DNA of 64,000 nucleotides from Lachnospiraceae bacterium (GCA_015056945.1 SVFH01000009.1:43260-107259); one strand, 5' to 3'; positions 45,462 to 54,216 are shown, counted from the stretch's first letter. Program-made: numbers and translations. The notes: generated by a model from the sequence alone, not told the origin.

Positions 45462-45947
45462 TCACTTATCTGTTTCCAGCTCACCTGTATAATCATAAAC
45501 AGAACCTATTTCTACTACATTTCGATAGCCTGCATCCCAAAGAGCCTGCGCAGCAATTTTGCTGCGTCTTCCGGTTCTGCAGTACACATAAATAAGTGCC
45601 TCTTTATCCGGAATCATTTCCGGCGCCTTACTCACAATCTGCTCATGCGGAATACAAATCGCGCCGGGGATATGTCCCGTTGCAAACTCTTCCACTTCAC
45701 GTACATCTAAGATAATATAGTCACCAGCTTTTTCAAAAATCTTCTGTGCTTCTTTCATTGATAACATCTGATATTCCGGTATCTTCTCGCTCTCATCCTC
45801 TCCCAAAGCAATTCCACCCCCATCTTCTTCCTGCACGTTTTCCTCCGACAGCACCTCAGAATCCGGCATTTCATTCTTTTCAGGTATGCAGGCATACAAA
45901 CTAAACAAGCTTACCAACATGAAGCATTCCAGTAACACTCTTCGCAT
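45462..45947 (-). CDS. Rhodanese-domain lipoprotein
   Basis: 161 residues. A lipoprotein signal peptide ends at LYAC (Cys20), then an acidic linker (about 21-60) and a rhodanese domain (about 62-158). The catalytic Cys is in VYCRTGRRS, with YIILDVREVEEFATGHIPGA typical of the family. Being extracytoplasmic, it could handle sulfane sulfur or persulfide at the cell surface. AGGAGA precedes the ATG. Transcribed alone. Confidence 0.9.
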   Translation of the reverse strand: MRRVLLECFMLVSLFSLYACIPEKNEMPDSEVLSEENVQEEDGGGIALGEDESEKIPEYQMLSMKEAQKIFEKAGDYIILDVREVEEFATGHIPGAICIPHEQIVSKAPEMIPDKEALIYVYCRTGRRSKIAAQALWDAGYRNVVEIGSVYDYTGELETDK

Positions 45948-46104
45948 CCGAATCTTTTCTCCTCATTTCATACTTTTAACAGTCATTCTGCCCCTAATAA
46001 TAATATTTTATCACATGATGAAAGTAAAAGAAACAAACTGTTACCAAATAGAGTGTTCAGCCCGGTTACTCCATACATGTTAATTTAGCTTCTCATCCAT
46101 TTTA

Positions 46105-46455
46105 CTAAAAGAATTCCACTTCCATATCCACACAAGTTTCCCAATCCGCCAATAATGTAATCTTCTTTCTGAGCAATTCACATTTCTGTTCACTATCCGT
46201 CAATTTGCGATGGTGAATTCGTACCGTATATTCCCATCCGTTCTGTGTATCGCCTACACGCGAAAGATTGATTCCGCTATTCTCGTATCCTGCCTGTGTT
46301 AACATTGTGCGCACTTCACTTATAAAAGCTGCTTCACTTTGTTCACGCTCTGTACAAGCCTGCGCAAGTTCTCTGTTTTCTGCACTCTTGACAATTCCTG
46401 TCACCCCAAAGAAAACCACCATAACTACAACAACAGCCAAACCTATTTTTTTCAT
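46105..46455 (-). CDS. Small exported protein of unknown function
   Basis: 116 residues. The N-terminal helix (about 4-22) looks like an uncleaved anchor or signal. The mature part holds three cysteines (QACTERE, EQKCELL, WETCVDM) and the stretch GINLSRVGDTQNGWEYTVRI. I do not recognise the family; it has the look of a spore or envelope accessory protein. GGAGG precedes the ATG. Confidence 0.6.
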   Translation of the reverse strand: MKKIGLAVVVVMVVFFGVTGIVKSAENRELAQACTEREQSEAAFISEVRTMLTQAGYENSGINLSRVGDTQNGWEYTVRIHHRKLTDSEQKCELLRKKITLLADWETCVDMEVEFF

Positions 46456-46521
46456 ATTTCTATACCTCCGTATCCTTTATTCTGTTTCCGTATTTCGTTT
46501 TCTGTAAGCAAAGGATACACG

Positions 46522-46550
46522 AAAAGGAGTCCTATAAAAAGGACTCCTTT
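46522..46550 (-). terminator. Probable terminator of the NCS2 permease/apt unit
   Basis: AAAGGAGTCC (46523-46532) pairs perfectly with GGACTCCTTT (46541-46550) around an eight-base loop. On the minus strand the arm ends in TTTTC. It lies 55 bases after the permease stop. Confidence 0.65.
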
Positions 46551-46604
46551 GAAAAATTCCAAGTAAACTTCAACCCATTAATTGTCATCTTTAACCGTTT
46601 AGTC

Positions 46605-47969
46605 TTATAAGAAAATATACTTACAAACAAACAATACCGTCAAAATATACATTAATGGTGTTAACTTCTTATATTTACCGCAGATTAAGTTAATTAATGT
46701 GTAAGAAATCACACCAACTGCAATACCTTCCGAAATGCTATACGCGAGAGGCATAAAAAGAATTGTCAGGAATGCAGGAATTGCTTCTGACATATCCTCA
46801 AAATTAATCTTTACAACAGCACCCATCATATAGAAACCTACAATAATCAACGCAGGTGCAATTGCAAAAGAGGGAATTGCAAGGAACAACGGTGAAAAGA
46901 TAACGGATAATAAAAACAAAACAGCTGTTACAATTGCTGTAAGACCGGTTCTTCCGCCTGCTGTCACACCGGATGCACTTTCCACAAAAGTCGTAGTTGT
47001 TGAAGTACCAAAGATAGCACCGAGCGTCGTCGCAATCGCGTCTGCAAACAATGCACCCTTAATACGGGGAAGTTTGCCATCCTTATCCAACAAATCAGCT
47101 TTACCGGAAACACCAATCAAAGTACCGAGTGTATCAAAAATATCTACAAACAGGAAAGCAAAGATAACCACAATGAAATTCACAATATCAATACCGGAGA
47201 AGTCAATATTAAATACCTGACCACATGTAGCTCCAAAGGATGAGAAATCAAAGCTGATAATTCCGCCCGGAATAGTGCTGTACATTCCTGCCTCCGCATT
47301 CGGCACATAAATACCGCATAACTCTGCAATGATACCAAGAATCCATGTCGCTGCAATACCAAGAAGAATGCCGCCCTTTACATTCTTCACGAGAAGAATT
47401 GCCGTAATAATCACACCGATTAACGCAAGAATCGCGCCAACTCCGACTGATGAAAACAACTCACCTTTAAATGTCTGATATGTAATCAATGTTGCATCAC
47501 TGTTAACAATCAGCTTCGCATCCTGTAAACCGATGAAAGCAACAAACAAACCGATACCCACACCAACAGCAGATTTCAATGTCATGGGAATTGCATTAAA
47601 AATCGCTTCACGCACATTTGTCAAAGAAAGAAGAATAAAAATGATACCTTCCACAAATACCGCAAGCAAGGCTATCTGCCAGGAATATCCCATACCGATT
47701 ACTACCGTATATGCAAAATATGCATTCAATCCCATACCCGGTGCAAGCGCAAACGGATAATTAGAAAACAGTGCCATACATACAGTTCCGACAAATGCTG
47801 CCAAAGCCGTCGCAATCAACACTGCATTTGCATCCATTCCCGCTGCCGACAAAATACTGGGATTGACAGCCAAAATATATGCCATTGTCATGAATGTTGT
47901 AACACCTGCAATAACTTCTGTTTTAACATTCGTATTATTCTCTTTTAACTTAAAAAACTTTTCAAACAT
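46605..47969 (-). CDS. NCS2/AzgA-family purine base permease
   Basis: 454 residues with about 13 membrane helices. AzgA-type signatures: MTMAYILAVNPSILSAAGMD, ALAPGMGLNAYFAYTVV, GTSTTTTFVESASGVTAGGR. These symporters take up adenine, hypoxanthine or guanine. The gene starts 14 bases after apt, so uptake and phosphoribosylation of a purine base (adenine is the simplest reading) are encoded together. No purine riboswitch is seen in front of the unit. AGGAGG precedes the ATG. Confidence 0.94.
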   Translation of the reverse strand: MFEKFFKLKENNTNVKTEVIAGVTTFMTMAYILAVNPSILSAAGMDANAVLIATALAAFVGTVCMALFSNYPFALAPGMGLNAYFAYTVVIGMGYSWQIALLAVFVEGIIFILLSLTNVREAIFNAIPMTLKSAVGVGIGLFVAFIGLQDAKLIVNSDATLITYQTFKGELFSSVGVGAILALIGVIITAILLVKNVKGGILLGIAATWILGIIAELCGIYVPNAEAGMYSTIPGGIISFDFSSFGATCGQVFNIDFSGIDIVNFIVVIFAFLFVDIFDTLGTLIGVSGKADLLDKDGKLPRIKGALFADAIATTLGAIFGTSTTTTFVESASGVTAGGRTGLTAIVTAVLFLLSVIFSPLFLAIPSFAIAPALIIVGFYMMGAVVKINFEDMSEAIPAFLTILFMPLAYSISEGIAVGVISYTLINLICGKYKKLTPLMYILTVLFVCKYIFL

Positions 47970-47983
47970 ACCTTCTCTTCCTC

Positions 47984-48508
47984 CTATTTACCTTCATAAG
48001 TAATGACGGAAGCCACATCATATTTTTGCAGCTTGTCCCGTCCATTTAATCCGGCTAACTCCATAAGAAATACAATTTTTACAACTTCACCGCCAAGCAT
48101 CTCAATCATTTTGGCACATGCTTCAATGGTTCCTCCTGTCGCCATCAAATCATCAACCAGAACTACTTTCTGCCCGGGAGCAATTGCATCTTTGTGCATT
48201 TCCACTTCCGCACTTCCGTACTCCAAATCATAAGATACTGAAACCGTTTCACAGGGAAGCTTTCCTTTTTTTCTCGCGGGAACAAAGGGTTTGCCAAGCG
48301 CATATGCTATCGGTGCCCCAAAAATGAATCCCCTTGACTCCGTTCCCACAATCACATCAAATTCAATTCCCCCCAATAATGCAATCATGGAATCAATCGC
48401 CAGCTTCAAACCGTCTGCATCCTGTAAAACGCTGGTAACATCCCGAAAAATAATGCCTTCTTCGGGAAAATCCGGAATACTTCGCACATATTCTTCGATT
48501 TTTTTCAC
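47984..48508 (-). CDS. apt: Adenine phosphoribosyltransferase
   Basis: Salvages adenine to AMP with PRPP. 174 residues, usual length. The N-terminal IPDFPEEGIIFRDVTSVL and the PRPP loop VVLVDDLMATGGTIEA are typical; RGFIFGAPIAYALGKPFVPA also matches. The start codon is GTG at 48508, after AAGGAGGGG. Cotranscribed with the purine permease downstream. Confidence 0.97.
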   Translation of the reverse strand: MKKIEEYVRSIPDFPEEGIIFRDVTSVLQDADGLKLAIDSMIALLGGIEFDVIVGTESRGFIFGAPIAYALGKPFVPARKKGKLPCETVSVSYDLEYGSAEVEMHKDAIAPGQKVVLVDDLMATGGTIEACAKMIEMLGGEVVKIVFLMELAGLNGRDKLQKYDVASVITYEGK

Positions 48509-48575
48509 GTAACCCCTCCTTATCGTACATGTATATATGTTGTAATTATAACATACCCTTCTTTGAAAAAAAAAG

Positions 48576-49232
48576 CTATTTTTTGTTCTCCTTTAAAATA
48601 AGCGGTTTCAATTTCTTTCCGACAAATTCAATCACCGGTCCTAAAAGAAATGCCATGGCAAGCGTCACCGCTGAAAAAGGCGCTCCGAAAAAGTAACCAA
48701 TAATAACAAACAGTAAATCATAGCTGATTCTCAACACTTTAAAGGGAATTTTGTCAAATCTTTCATGAATAATAAACGGCAAGGCATCATAGGGCGACGC
48801 GCCAAGATCCATGTCCATATATATTGCCGCCCCAAAAACAAAACACAGCAAGGCCGGGACAACAATCACAATCCGTACCCACATCGGTTCAAACATATTC
48901 TGAGGCAATACAATACTCCATAGCCAGCTGAAGAAATCACACACATACCCCACCAAAAGCATATTGGCAAACATACCGAATCCAATCATCTTCCTTCCCC
49001 AGATGATAATCGGGATAAACAAAATAATATTAAACAAGGCCTGCCATGTACCGAACATAATACCAAGTTTATTTGAAACCGCAAGATTCAATGCCGTATA
49101 TCCGTCAGTACCGAAACCGCACGGCACAAGCCATGAAATTGCAAGTCCCATCATAACAACTCCGGCTATTACCCCCGTTATCTGACGTGCCAGCCGTTTC
49201 ATATCCAATGTTTTCTTTTTGTTTTTCTCCAT
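48576..49232 (-). CDS. YczE/YitT-type integral membrane protein
   Basis: 218 residues with five to six membrane helices. GLAISWLVPCGFGTDGYTAL near the start and DLGASPYDALPFIIHE in the middle match the YczE-type proteins, whose function is not settled. The ribosome site is weak (AAGAGAG). Transcribed as a single gene, or with apt and the permease downstream (67-base gap). Confidence 0.78.
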   Translation of the reverse strand: MEKNKKKTLDMKRLARQITGVIAGVVMMGLAISWLVPCGFGTDGYTALNLAVSNKLGIMFGTWQALFNIILFIPIIIWGRKMIGFGMFANMLLVGYVCDFFSWLWSIVLPQNMFEPMWVRIVIVVPALLCFVFGAAIYMDMDLGASPYDALPFIIHERFDKIPFKVLRISYDLLFVIIGYFFGAPFSAVTLAMAFLLGPVIEFVGKKLKPLILKENKK

Positions 49233-49275
49233 ATCGTACTCTCTTTTCTTTTCACGTAAAGAACTGTTTATCTTA

Positions 49276-51147
49276 CTATTTCACCGATTCTATTTTTCTG
49301 CTGTCAAAAAACATAAATGAATCAATGGTATCCAGAATATCTTTAAAAGTATCTCTGTCAGCAACATCAATATACTTCTGCAAAATTTCCTTCTCTTTTG
49401 GCCCCCGGTAACGACCGTAAAAGATGTCATACAGATTATGTCCTCTGCCGTATATCAATATTGTTTCAAGATGCTTTCGGACATCGTCTTTGCATTTCAG
49501 CTCAATACCGGTTTCCCTGCGCATTTTCACAAAGCTTTTGATTTTATGCAAATATTGCTCGTATTTTTCCCAAAAAATATCATAAAATGCTTCTTCGGAA
49601 TCTATCACTCCGATTTGAGCCATCACAACAGGATTCAAGAAATAGTTTTCGAAGGAGTAATACTTTAATATCAAGACATTCTTCTCTTTCACACGAGGAA
49701 TTGCTCCGGATTCATGTTTTTCACGTTCCGCATAATATGAACAAAGCTGTCTTTTCAACTCCACCGGATCCTTTCCGTCGCCGTCCCGAATCATCAGAAA
49801 ATGGTCCTTTAAGTATAACTGATTCATATATTTCAAATTTGCATATGTACGGATATTAGTGCAACTGTTGGTAGATACAATCGCAATTCGTTGTAATTCA
49901 CCGTTGCCGTCATACACTTCCGAATAGTATTTGTTTAACAGCAAAGGAAGACGATTCTTATCCTGCTTACCTTCCACAATAAAAACAAAGCTGACATTCA
50001 TGAAGTCATTTGCACTGAATCCCAAATCATCCAGTATTCTTCCGATATCATTTTGCTCTCTGATAACAGGATTTCCTTCCTTATTCAGCTGAACCTGTTT
50101 AATATGTTTTTTGCTGAAATTAAAAATCATCGTTGGTGAATGCGTGGAAAAAATAACCTGATTCTTTTCTGACAGTTTGTATAACGTTTCACTTGCTGTC
50201 TTCTGCAGTTCCGGATGTAAAAATAATTCCGGATCCTCCATCATAATAATACAAGGCAGTTTCTCCTCTTCCTGCATATACGCTTCCAAAAGAGAAAGAA
50301 TGTAAATACTTTTCATACCTTCACTCATATCGTGGATTGACTCGCTCATATCACTTGACTCACGATATCTGACTACCTCAACATCCATCAGGTGAGACAA
50401 ATCCACATTCATTCGTGTCACAAGTTTGTCCTTCTGCCCTGAATTTCTGCTGAAACATTTATTCATACGCTCCATAAAAGCATCTATATCCGCATGCAGA
50501 ATTTTATATTCGAGCAGTTTTTCCGTTTCCAGAATAGACAATTCCGCCACAGGCTTCTGTTCAATTTTGCCGATACACTGGAAACACGTCGTACATCTTT
50601 TACTTTCATCAAACATGCACTGATTCTCAGCAAGTCTTGTTACGGTTTTCTCCCGAATCCCCGTCCGCATAATATCATTCTCAATTTCATCTATATCTCT
50701 GCGATGATCGATATAATAAATTTTGGGAAGAATCAGCGGGATAAATTCATTATCCTTTGATATACCGTCACTGTAACGTACCTTTCCCTCTTTGTTTGCA
50801 ATAAAAGTAAACGTAATCATTCCATCCTGATAAGATGGAAATTTTTCACAAAAATCGTGGTAAAACAATTCGTACTTTTTATAGCGATTTAAAATCCCCT
50901 GTCTGTGTAAAAGCTGCAAATCCGATTCTGTAAAATTCATACATACTGTAATTTCAATGTTATTACTCAGTTCATTGAAATGTTTCGGCAACACTTCCTT
51001 TTGTCCGCACGAAGTCAGAACAGCATCCAAAATTGCAGTTTTACCAACGCTGTTACGCCCTATAAAAATACATGCATCCTCTAATTGTTTAATTTCAAGC
51101 TCTTTGATAAACTTGTAATTCCTGATTTTCAATGATTCGATTTTCAC
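49276..51147 (-). CDS. OLD-family ATPase/Toprim nuclease with a four-cysteine insert
   Basis: 623 residues. ATPase part: Walker A GRNSVGKT (30-37), signature-like MSEGMKS (about 274), Walker B with MMEDPELFLHP (about 304) and the D-loop/H-loop STHSP (334-338). Toprim nuclease part: FIVEGKQDK (Glu392) and MIRDGDGKD (Asp455, Asp457). This is the OLD class-1 layout, known from phage P2 Old and defence-related nucleases. Between Walker A and B sits C177-x7-C185-xx-C188-xx-C191, which could bind zinc or an Fe-S cluster. The start is GTG at 51147. No partner gene such as a UvrD-like helicase (Gabija) or reverse transcriptase is adjacent, so it appears single. A repair role is the alternative. Confidence 0.88.
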   Translation of the reverse strand: MKIESLKIRNYKFIKELEIKQLEDACIFIGRNSVGKTAILDAVLTSCGQKEVLPKHFNELSNNIEITVCMNFTESDLQLLHRQGILNRYKKYELFYHDFCEKFPSYQDGMITFTFIANKEGKVRYSDGISKDNEFIPLILPKIYYIDHRRDIDEIENDIMRTGIREKTVTRLAENQCMFDESKRCTTCFQCIGKIEQKPVAELSILETEKLLEYKILHADIDAFMERMNKCFSRNSGQKDKLVTRMNVDLSHLMDVEVVRYRESSDMSESIHDMSEGMKSIYILSLLEAYMQEEEKLPCIIMMEDPELFLHPELQKTASETLYKLSEKNQVIFSTHSPTMIFNFSKKHIKQVQLNKEGNPVIREQNDIGRILDDLGFSANDFMNVSFVFIVEGKQDKNRLPLLLNKYYSEVYDGNGELQRIAIVSTNSCTNIRTYANLKYMNQLYLKDHFLMIRDGDGKDPVELKRQLCSYYAEREKHESGAIPRVKEKNVLILKYYSFENYFLNPVVMAQIGVIDSEEAFYDIFWEKYEQYLHKIKSFVKMRRETGIELKCKDDVRKHLETILIYGRGHNLYDIFYGRYRGPKEKEILQKYIDVADRDTFKDILDTIDSFMFFDSRKIESVK

Positions 51148-51162
51148 AACAATCCCTCATTT

Positions 51163-52203
51163 CTATTTGCTTCTGACTGCATACCTGAGTTTCGTTGACG
51201 CAGCACGCGGATTTCGAATACACTCTTCCTTCGACGGCCTTGTCACATCTTTACTGATTTCTTCATAAAGCCCTTCCGCAAAATGCTCTTTCATGATTTT
51301 CTTCACCATTCTGTCTTCTCCGGAATGAAAAGTAAGAATCGCGACCCTTCCTCCCGGATTTAAAACCTGCGGCAATTTTTCCAAAAAAGCCTGTAAAACT
51401 TCAAACTCACTGTTTACTTCAATACGAAGCGCCTGAAATACACGCTGACAGGATTTTTTAACAGCCTGCTTGCGCTCCGCCTGCGGTACTTTTATGAGTG
51501 CTTTTTCAATTGCGTCTTTTAATTGAAAGGTGGTTTCAACCGGTTCCTTCCGTCTCTTCTTTTCCCAAACTGCCTTCGCAATCTCTTCTGCATAGGGCTC
51601 ATCGGAATTTTCAATCATTAAACTGATGAAATCTTCTTTCGAAAGATTCTTCAAACATTCTGCTGCCGAAATTCCTTCCGTCGGATTTAACCTTAAATCA
51701 AGCGGAGCATCCACTTTATAAGAAAAACCTCTTTCAGGATTATCTATCTGCATTGAACTTACACCTAAATCTGCAAGTATAAAGTCAAATTTCCCGTATT
51801 GCTGTGCAACCTCATCAATATAGGCGAAGTTCTTCCTGCAAATCGTCAGAATTTCCTCTCCGTAGCCCTTAGCCTTCAGTCTTTCCTTTGTCTTTTCCAT
51901 CTCAATCGGGTCCACGTCGAGTGCATACATATGCCCATTCCCCTTCAACTGCTCCAGCATCTTTTCGGTATGCCCGCCGTAACCGAGGGTTGCATCCAAT
52001 CCCTGTTCTCCCGGTTGAATCTGCAAAACCTGAAGTATTTCATCTACCATAATGGAAATATGCATTCCTGCCGGAGTACTTCCTTTGCTGATAACCTTTT
52101 CAATGGTATCTTTGTATTTCTCCGGATTGTGTTCTTTATATTTTTCTTCAAAACGCTTCGGGTGCGTGCCGCTGTATCGCACACGTCTTACATGTTCTCC
52201 CAT
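51163..52203 (-). CDS. RsmH-like 16S rRNA (cytosine-N4) methyltransferase, divergent copy with N-terminal extension
   Basis: 346 residues, about 35 longer than ordinary RsmH. The core fits: DATLGYGGHTEKML (SAM loop), ILADLGVSSMQIDNPERGFS, and LTFHSGEDRMVKK near the C-terminus. Some normally strict positions differ: DGTFGRGGHS reads DATLGYGGHT, and DMRMD reads DLRLN. Residues 1-40 are a basic extension (RVRYSGTHPKRFEEKYKEHN) absent from standard RsmH. It is not in a division/cell-wall (mraZ-ftsL) cluster, where the canonical gene usually lies, so a second rsmH may exist. GGAG precedes the ATG. Target base therefore uncertain. Confidence 0.85.
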   Translation of the reverse strand: MGEHVRRVRYSGTHPKRFEEKYKEHNPEKYKDTIEKVISKGSTPAGMHISIMVDEILQVLQIQPGEQGLDATLGYGGHTEKMLEQLKGNGHMYALDVDPIEMEKTKERLKAKGYGEEILTICRKNFAYIDEVAQQYGKFDFILADLGVSSMQIDNPERGFSYKVDAPLDLRLNPTEGISAAECLKNLSKEDFISLMIENSDEPYAEEIAKAVWEKKRRKEPVETTFQLKDAIEKALIKVPQAERKQAVKKSCQRVFQALRIEVNSEFEVLQAFLEKLPQVLNPGGRVAILTFHSGEDRMVKKIMKEHFAEGLYEEISKDVTRPSKEECIRNPRAASTKLRYAVRSK

Positions 52204-52354
52204 ATCCTTCTCCGTTCAAATGATTCTTTCTTCTATTGTACCAAGATGTAAGCCAAACAACCAGCAAAATTTTCATTTTGGGCAAAGAATCTTTTTTCCC
52301 GGTACGTAAACATCTTTGCGAAATAATTTGGGGTTCATAAGAATTTCCTGTAAG

Positions 52355-52745
52355 CCCAAAGAAATAAGGCGAAAACAAATAAATTGTCTCGCCTTATCCC
52401 TTTACATATTTTACATTTCTCTTACACATAATTAATTGGTTACAAACACGCGATTATTCTACAATCCTTCTTCGATAACCAACCCTCCTTTCAAGTGTTA
52501 TTTTGTGTGAAAAAGCTTATTTATATAAACAGCATTTATTTATGCTGTTTCCCCCGTTTTTCAACTTGCGTTCGGAAATGTATTTCAACACTGCCAACCA
52601 TTTTCCTTTTTCCCTCTATTAATAAATCCCCTACTTAAGACACATTTACATATCACACGGTTTCAAAATACATTTCCGGAGAACGCATTGTTGTTTTTTT
52701 TGCATCTCATATTAAATTGATTTGCTTTTTTTTACAGTTTCAGTA
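52355..52745 (-). ncRNA. Candidate structured RNA in a 634-base gene-free stretch
   Basis: No protein gene is visible between rsmH-like (52203) and the HTH gene (52838). On the minus strand there is a promoter-like TTGACA (52771-52776), 18 bases, CATTAT (52747-52752). A long stem TGCGTTC+GGAAATGTATTT (52665-52686) pairs with its complement (52567-52585), 19 paired bases with a three-base bulge. Further hairpins follow (AAACAGCAT/ATGCTGTTT, 52527-52550; GGTTGGTTA/TAACCAATT). A terminator-like stem ATAAGGCGA/TCGCCTTAT (52364-52396) closes it. A transcript of about 380 bases is possible. It does not fit 6S, RNase P or tmRNA signatures. It could instead be a long leader of the rsmH-like gene. Confidence 0.35.
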
Positions 52746-52751
52746 TATAAT
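52722..52751 (+). promoter_or_regulatory. Probable promoter of the HTH gene
   Basis: TTGCTT (52722-52727), 18 bases, TATAAT (52746-52751). The -10 is perfect; the -35 is weak. It overlaps the divergent minus-strand promoter proposed for the candidate RNA. Confidence 0.5.
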
Positions 52752-52837
52752 GTAAAAAGTAGGAAATACATGTCAACATTTGCGTTTTTACATATTTTAT
52801 TTTGCAAATGCCACAAAATAAGAAAAAGGAGTCTGCA

Positions 52838-53353
52838 ATGGGCAAGAAATCAACCAAAGCAAACAAGAACATTTATCAAACAAGCCGTGAAGAAGCCGGT
52901 TTTACGAGAGAAAAAGCCAGTGAAGTGATTGGTTTTATTTCACCGGATCGCATTGAGAGAATTGAAAGTGAGAAATCCGAACCGCAACCGGACGAAATTC
53001 TGGCCATGGAAAAATGCTATTCCAAAACAGGACTTTGCAATTATTATTGTTCTCACGAATGTCCTATTGGACAAAAATATATCCCCGAAGTACATATTAA
53101 GGAGCTCTCTCAGATTACACTTGAAATGCTCGCCAGTCTTAATTCAATCGAAAATGATAAAAACCGCTGGATTGAAATTACGGTAGACGGTCAGATTTCT
53201 GATGATGAAATACCGGATTTCATTTCCATTCAGGATAAACTGCAAAAAATTTCACTTGCCGTAGATTCATTACAGCTTTGGATGCAGGACATGATTGCCA
53301 AAGGAAACATCAATCAAGAAAAGCTTGAAGAATATCGCCAAAAGAACAAATAA
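52838..53353 (+). CDS. Helix-turn-helix protein with a cysteine motif
   Basis: 171 residues. An N-terminal HTH of the XRE/Cro fold (YQTSREEAGFTREKASEVIG, ISPDRIERIESEKSEPQPDE) is followed by CYSKTGLCNYYCSHECPIGQ, four cysteines and a proline that could hold zinc or an Fe-S cluster, then a helical C-terminal half. The family is common in Lachnospiraceae as single genes; the target is unknown. AAGGAG precedes the ATG at 52838; an in-frame TTG 12 codons earlier has no ribosome site. It has a clear terminator. Redox or metal sensing is a guess from the cysteines. Confidence 0.8.
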   Translation: MGKKSTKANKNIYQTSREEAGFTREKASEVIGFISPDRIERIESEKSEPQPDEILAMEKCYSKTGLCNYYCSHECPIGQKYIPEVHIKELSQITLEMLASLNSIENDKNRWIEITVDGQISDDEIPDFISIQDKLQKISLAVDSLQLWMQDMIAKGNINQEKLEEYRQKNK

Positions 53354-53372
53354 TATCCGAAAGAACTCAAAA

Positions 53373-53415
53373 GGATTGTTGCGTGTCACAACACGAAACA
53401 ATCCTTTTCTTTTTC
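53373..53415 (+). terminator. Terminator between HTH and PH-domain genes
   Basis: GGATTGTT-CGTGT pairs with ACACG-AACAATCC (two single mismatched positions), followed by TTTTCTTTTT. The AAAA in front makes it usable from the minus strand too. Confidence 0.92.
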
Positions 53416-53417
53416 TA

Positions 53418-54044
53418 CTATAAAATTGATTTTAGTCCGTCTAACATATCCGGCTCCTGCTTTTGCCCTTCCTGTCTTACGCCCTCTTTCACTTCTTCCA
53501 TCTTCTCATCTAAAAGGAAATAAAAATCTTCCCAATCCTTTATGTCAAGAATTCGGCAAACTCCTTGATTTTTACCTTGATTTACTGTAACCAAAACATC
53601 TCCGACGTTAAATAATTTATCAAAGCCGCCCTGACGCATGGTAATCATCTTAATCTCTTTCAACGAAACAATCGTATAGACATAACCATTCCCCTTTGTA
53701 CAAATTATCATTCGCTGATTCGTCAGGACATATTCAAGATGCTTCCATTCTCTTCTTGCCCCCCATACAGCAAAAATGACAACCGACACAAGCAACGAAA
53801 AAAAAACAAAAAAAGATGAAAACAGTAAAAAAGCCGTGGAAGCCGCCTCACTTCGCAAGTTAAAAAAAATCCCCACAGCAACAGCAAATGCATACGGAAG
53901 CATAACTATAAACAAAGTTTCCATGCTATTATTCATAAAAAAGGCCATAAAATTCGGCTTACTCCGCCATAAGATCTGCTCTCCGTCCAGCAATTGCTTC
54001 TCTAATTCTTCTTCCACATAAAATTGCTCATTATATTTCCCCAT
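53418..54044 (-). CDS. Membrane protein with bacterial PH-like domain
   Basis: 208 residues. DGEQILWRSKPNFMAFF near residue 20 is the usual entry of bacterial PH (DUF304-type) membrane proteins. Two membrane helices follow (about 42-63 and 70-95), then a PH-like beta domain (EYVLTNQRMIICTKGNGYVY, SLKEIKMITMRQGGFDKLFN). Function unknown; such domains may sense or bind membrane components. Starts ten bases after the small EF-hand gene; GAGG precedes the ATG. Confidence 0.75.
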   Translation of the reverse strand: MGKYNEQFYVEEELEKQLLDGEQILWRSKPNFMAFFMNNSMETLFIVMLPYAFAVAVGIFFNLRSEAASTAFLLFSSFFVFFSLLVSVVIFAVWGARREWKHLEYVLTNQRMIICTKGNGYVYTIVSLKEIKMITMRQGGFDKLFNVGDVLVTVNQGKNQGVCRILDIKDWEDFYFLLDEKMEEVKEGVRQEGQKQEPDMLDGLKSIL

Positions 54045-54054
54045 ACTTCTACCT

Positions 54055-54216
54055 CTAATCCTCAGCCACGATGTCTTCTAATGCATCCTCTTCCATATCT
54101 TTGATTTCATCCGTTAAGTCATCGCTTTTACCTTTTAACAGCTCAATTCCCATTGCAATTTCTCCCAGGTCGGTATGACCATCCTTGTTTAAATCAAATT
54201 CTTTCAACTTATCCAT
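54055..54216 (-). CDS. Small single EF-hand protein (53 residues)
   Basis: A short gene with a strong GGAGG site nine bases before its ATG. The product contains one canonical EF-hand loop, DLNKDGHTDLGE (residues 8-19), with acidic or polar ligands at positions 1, 3, 5, 7, 9 and 12. The rest is acidic and helical (MEEDALEDIVAED). It overlaps the end of the ECF-S/DUF1893 gene by eight bases and precedes the PH-domain gene by ten, so the three form an operon. Calcium binding is likely from the loop; the role is unknown. Similar single EF-hand or dockerin-like pieces can be parts of larger proteins, but here start, stop and ribosome site are all clear. Confidence 0.75.
   Translation of the reverse strand: MDKLKEFDLNKDGHTDLGEIAMGIELLKGKSDDLTDEIKDMEEDALEDIVAED

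Noticed and set aside
52447..52490. Possible seven-codon leader peptide (TTG start after GGAGGG) on the minus strand
   Set aside because: Too short and with a non-ATG start; it may be coincidence in the candidate RNA.
52567..52686. Possible 6S RNA
   Set aside because: The closing stem resembles 6S layout, but the enclosed length (about 120 bases) is too short and no typical central bubble is evident.
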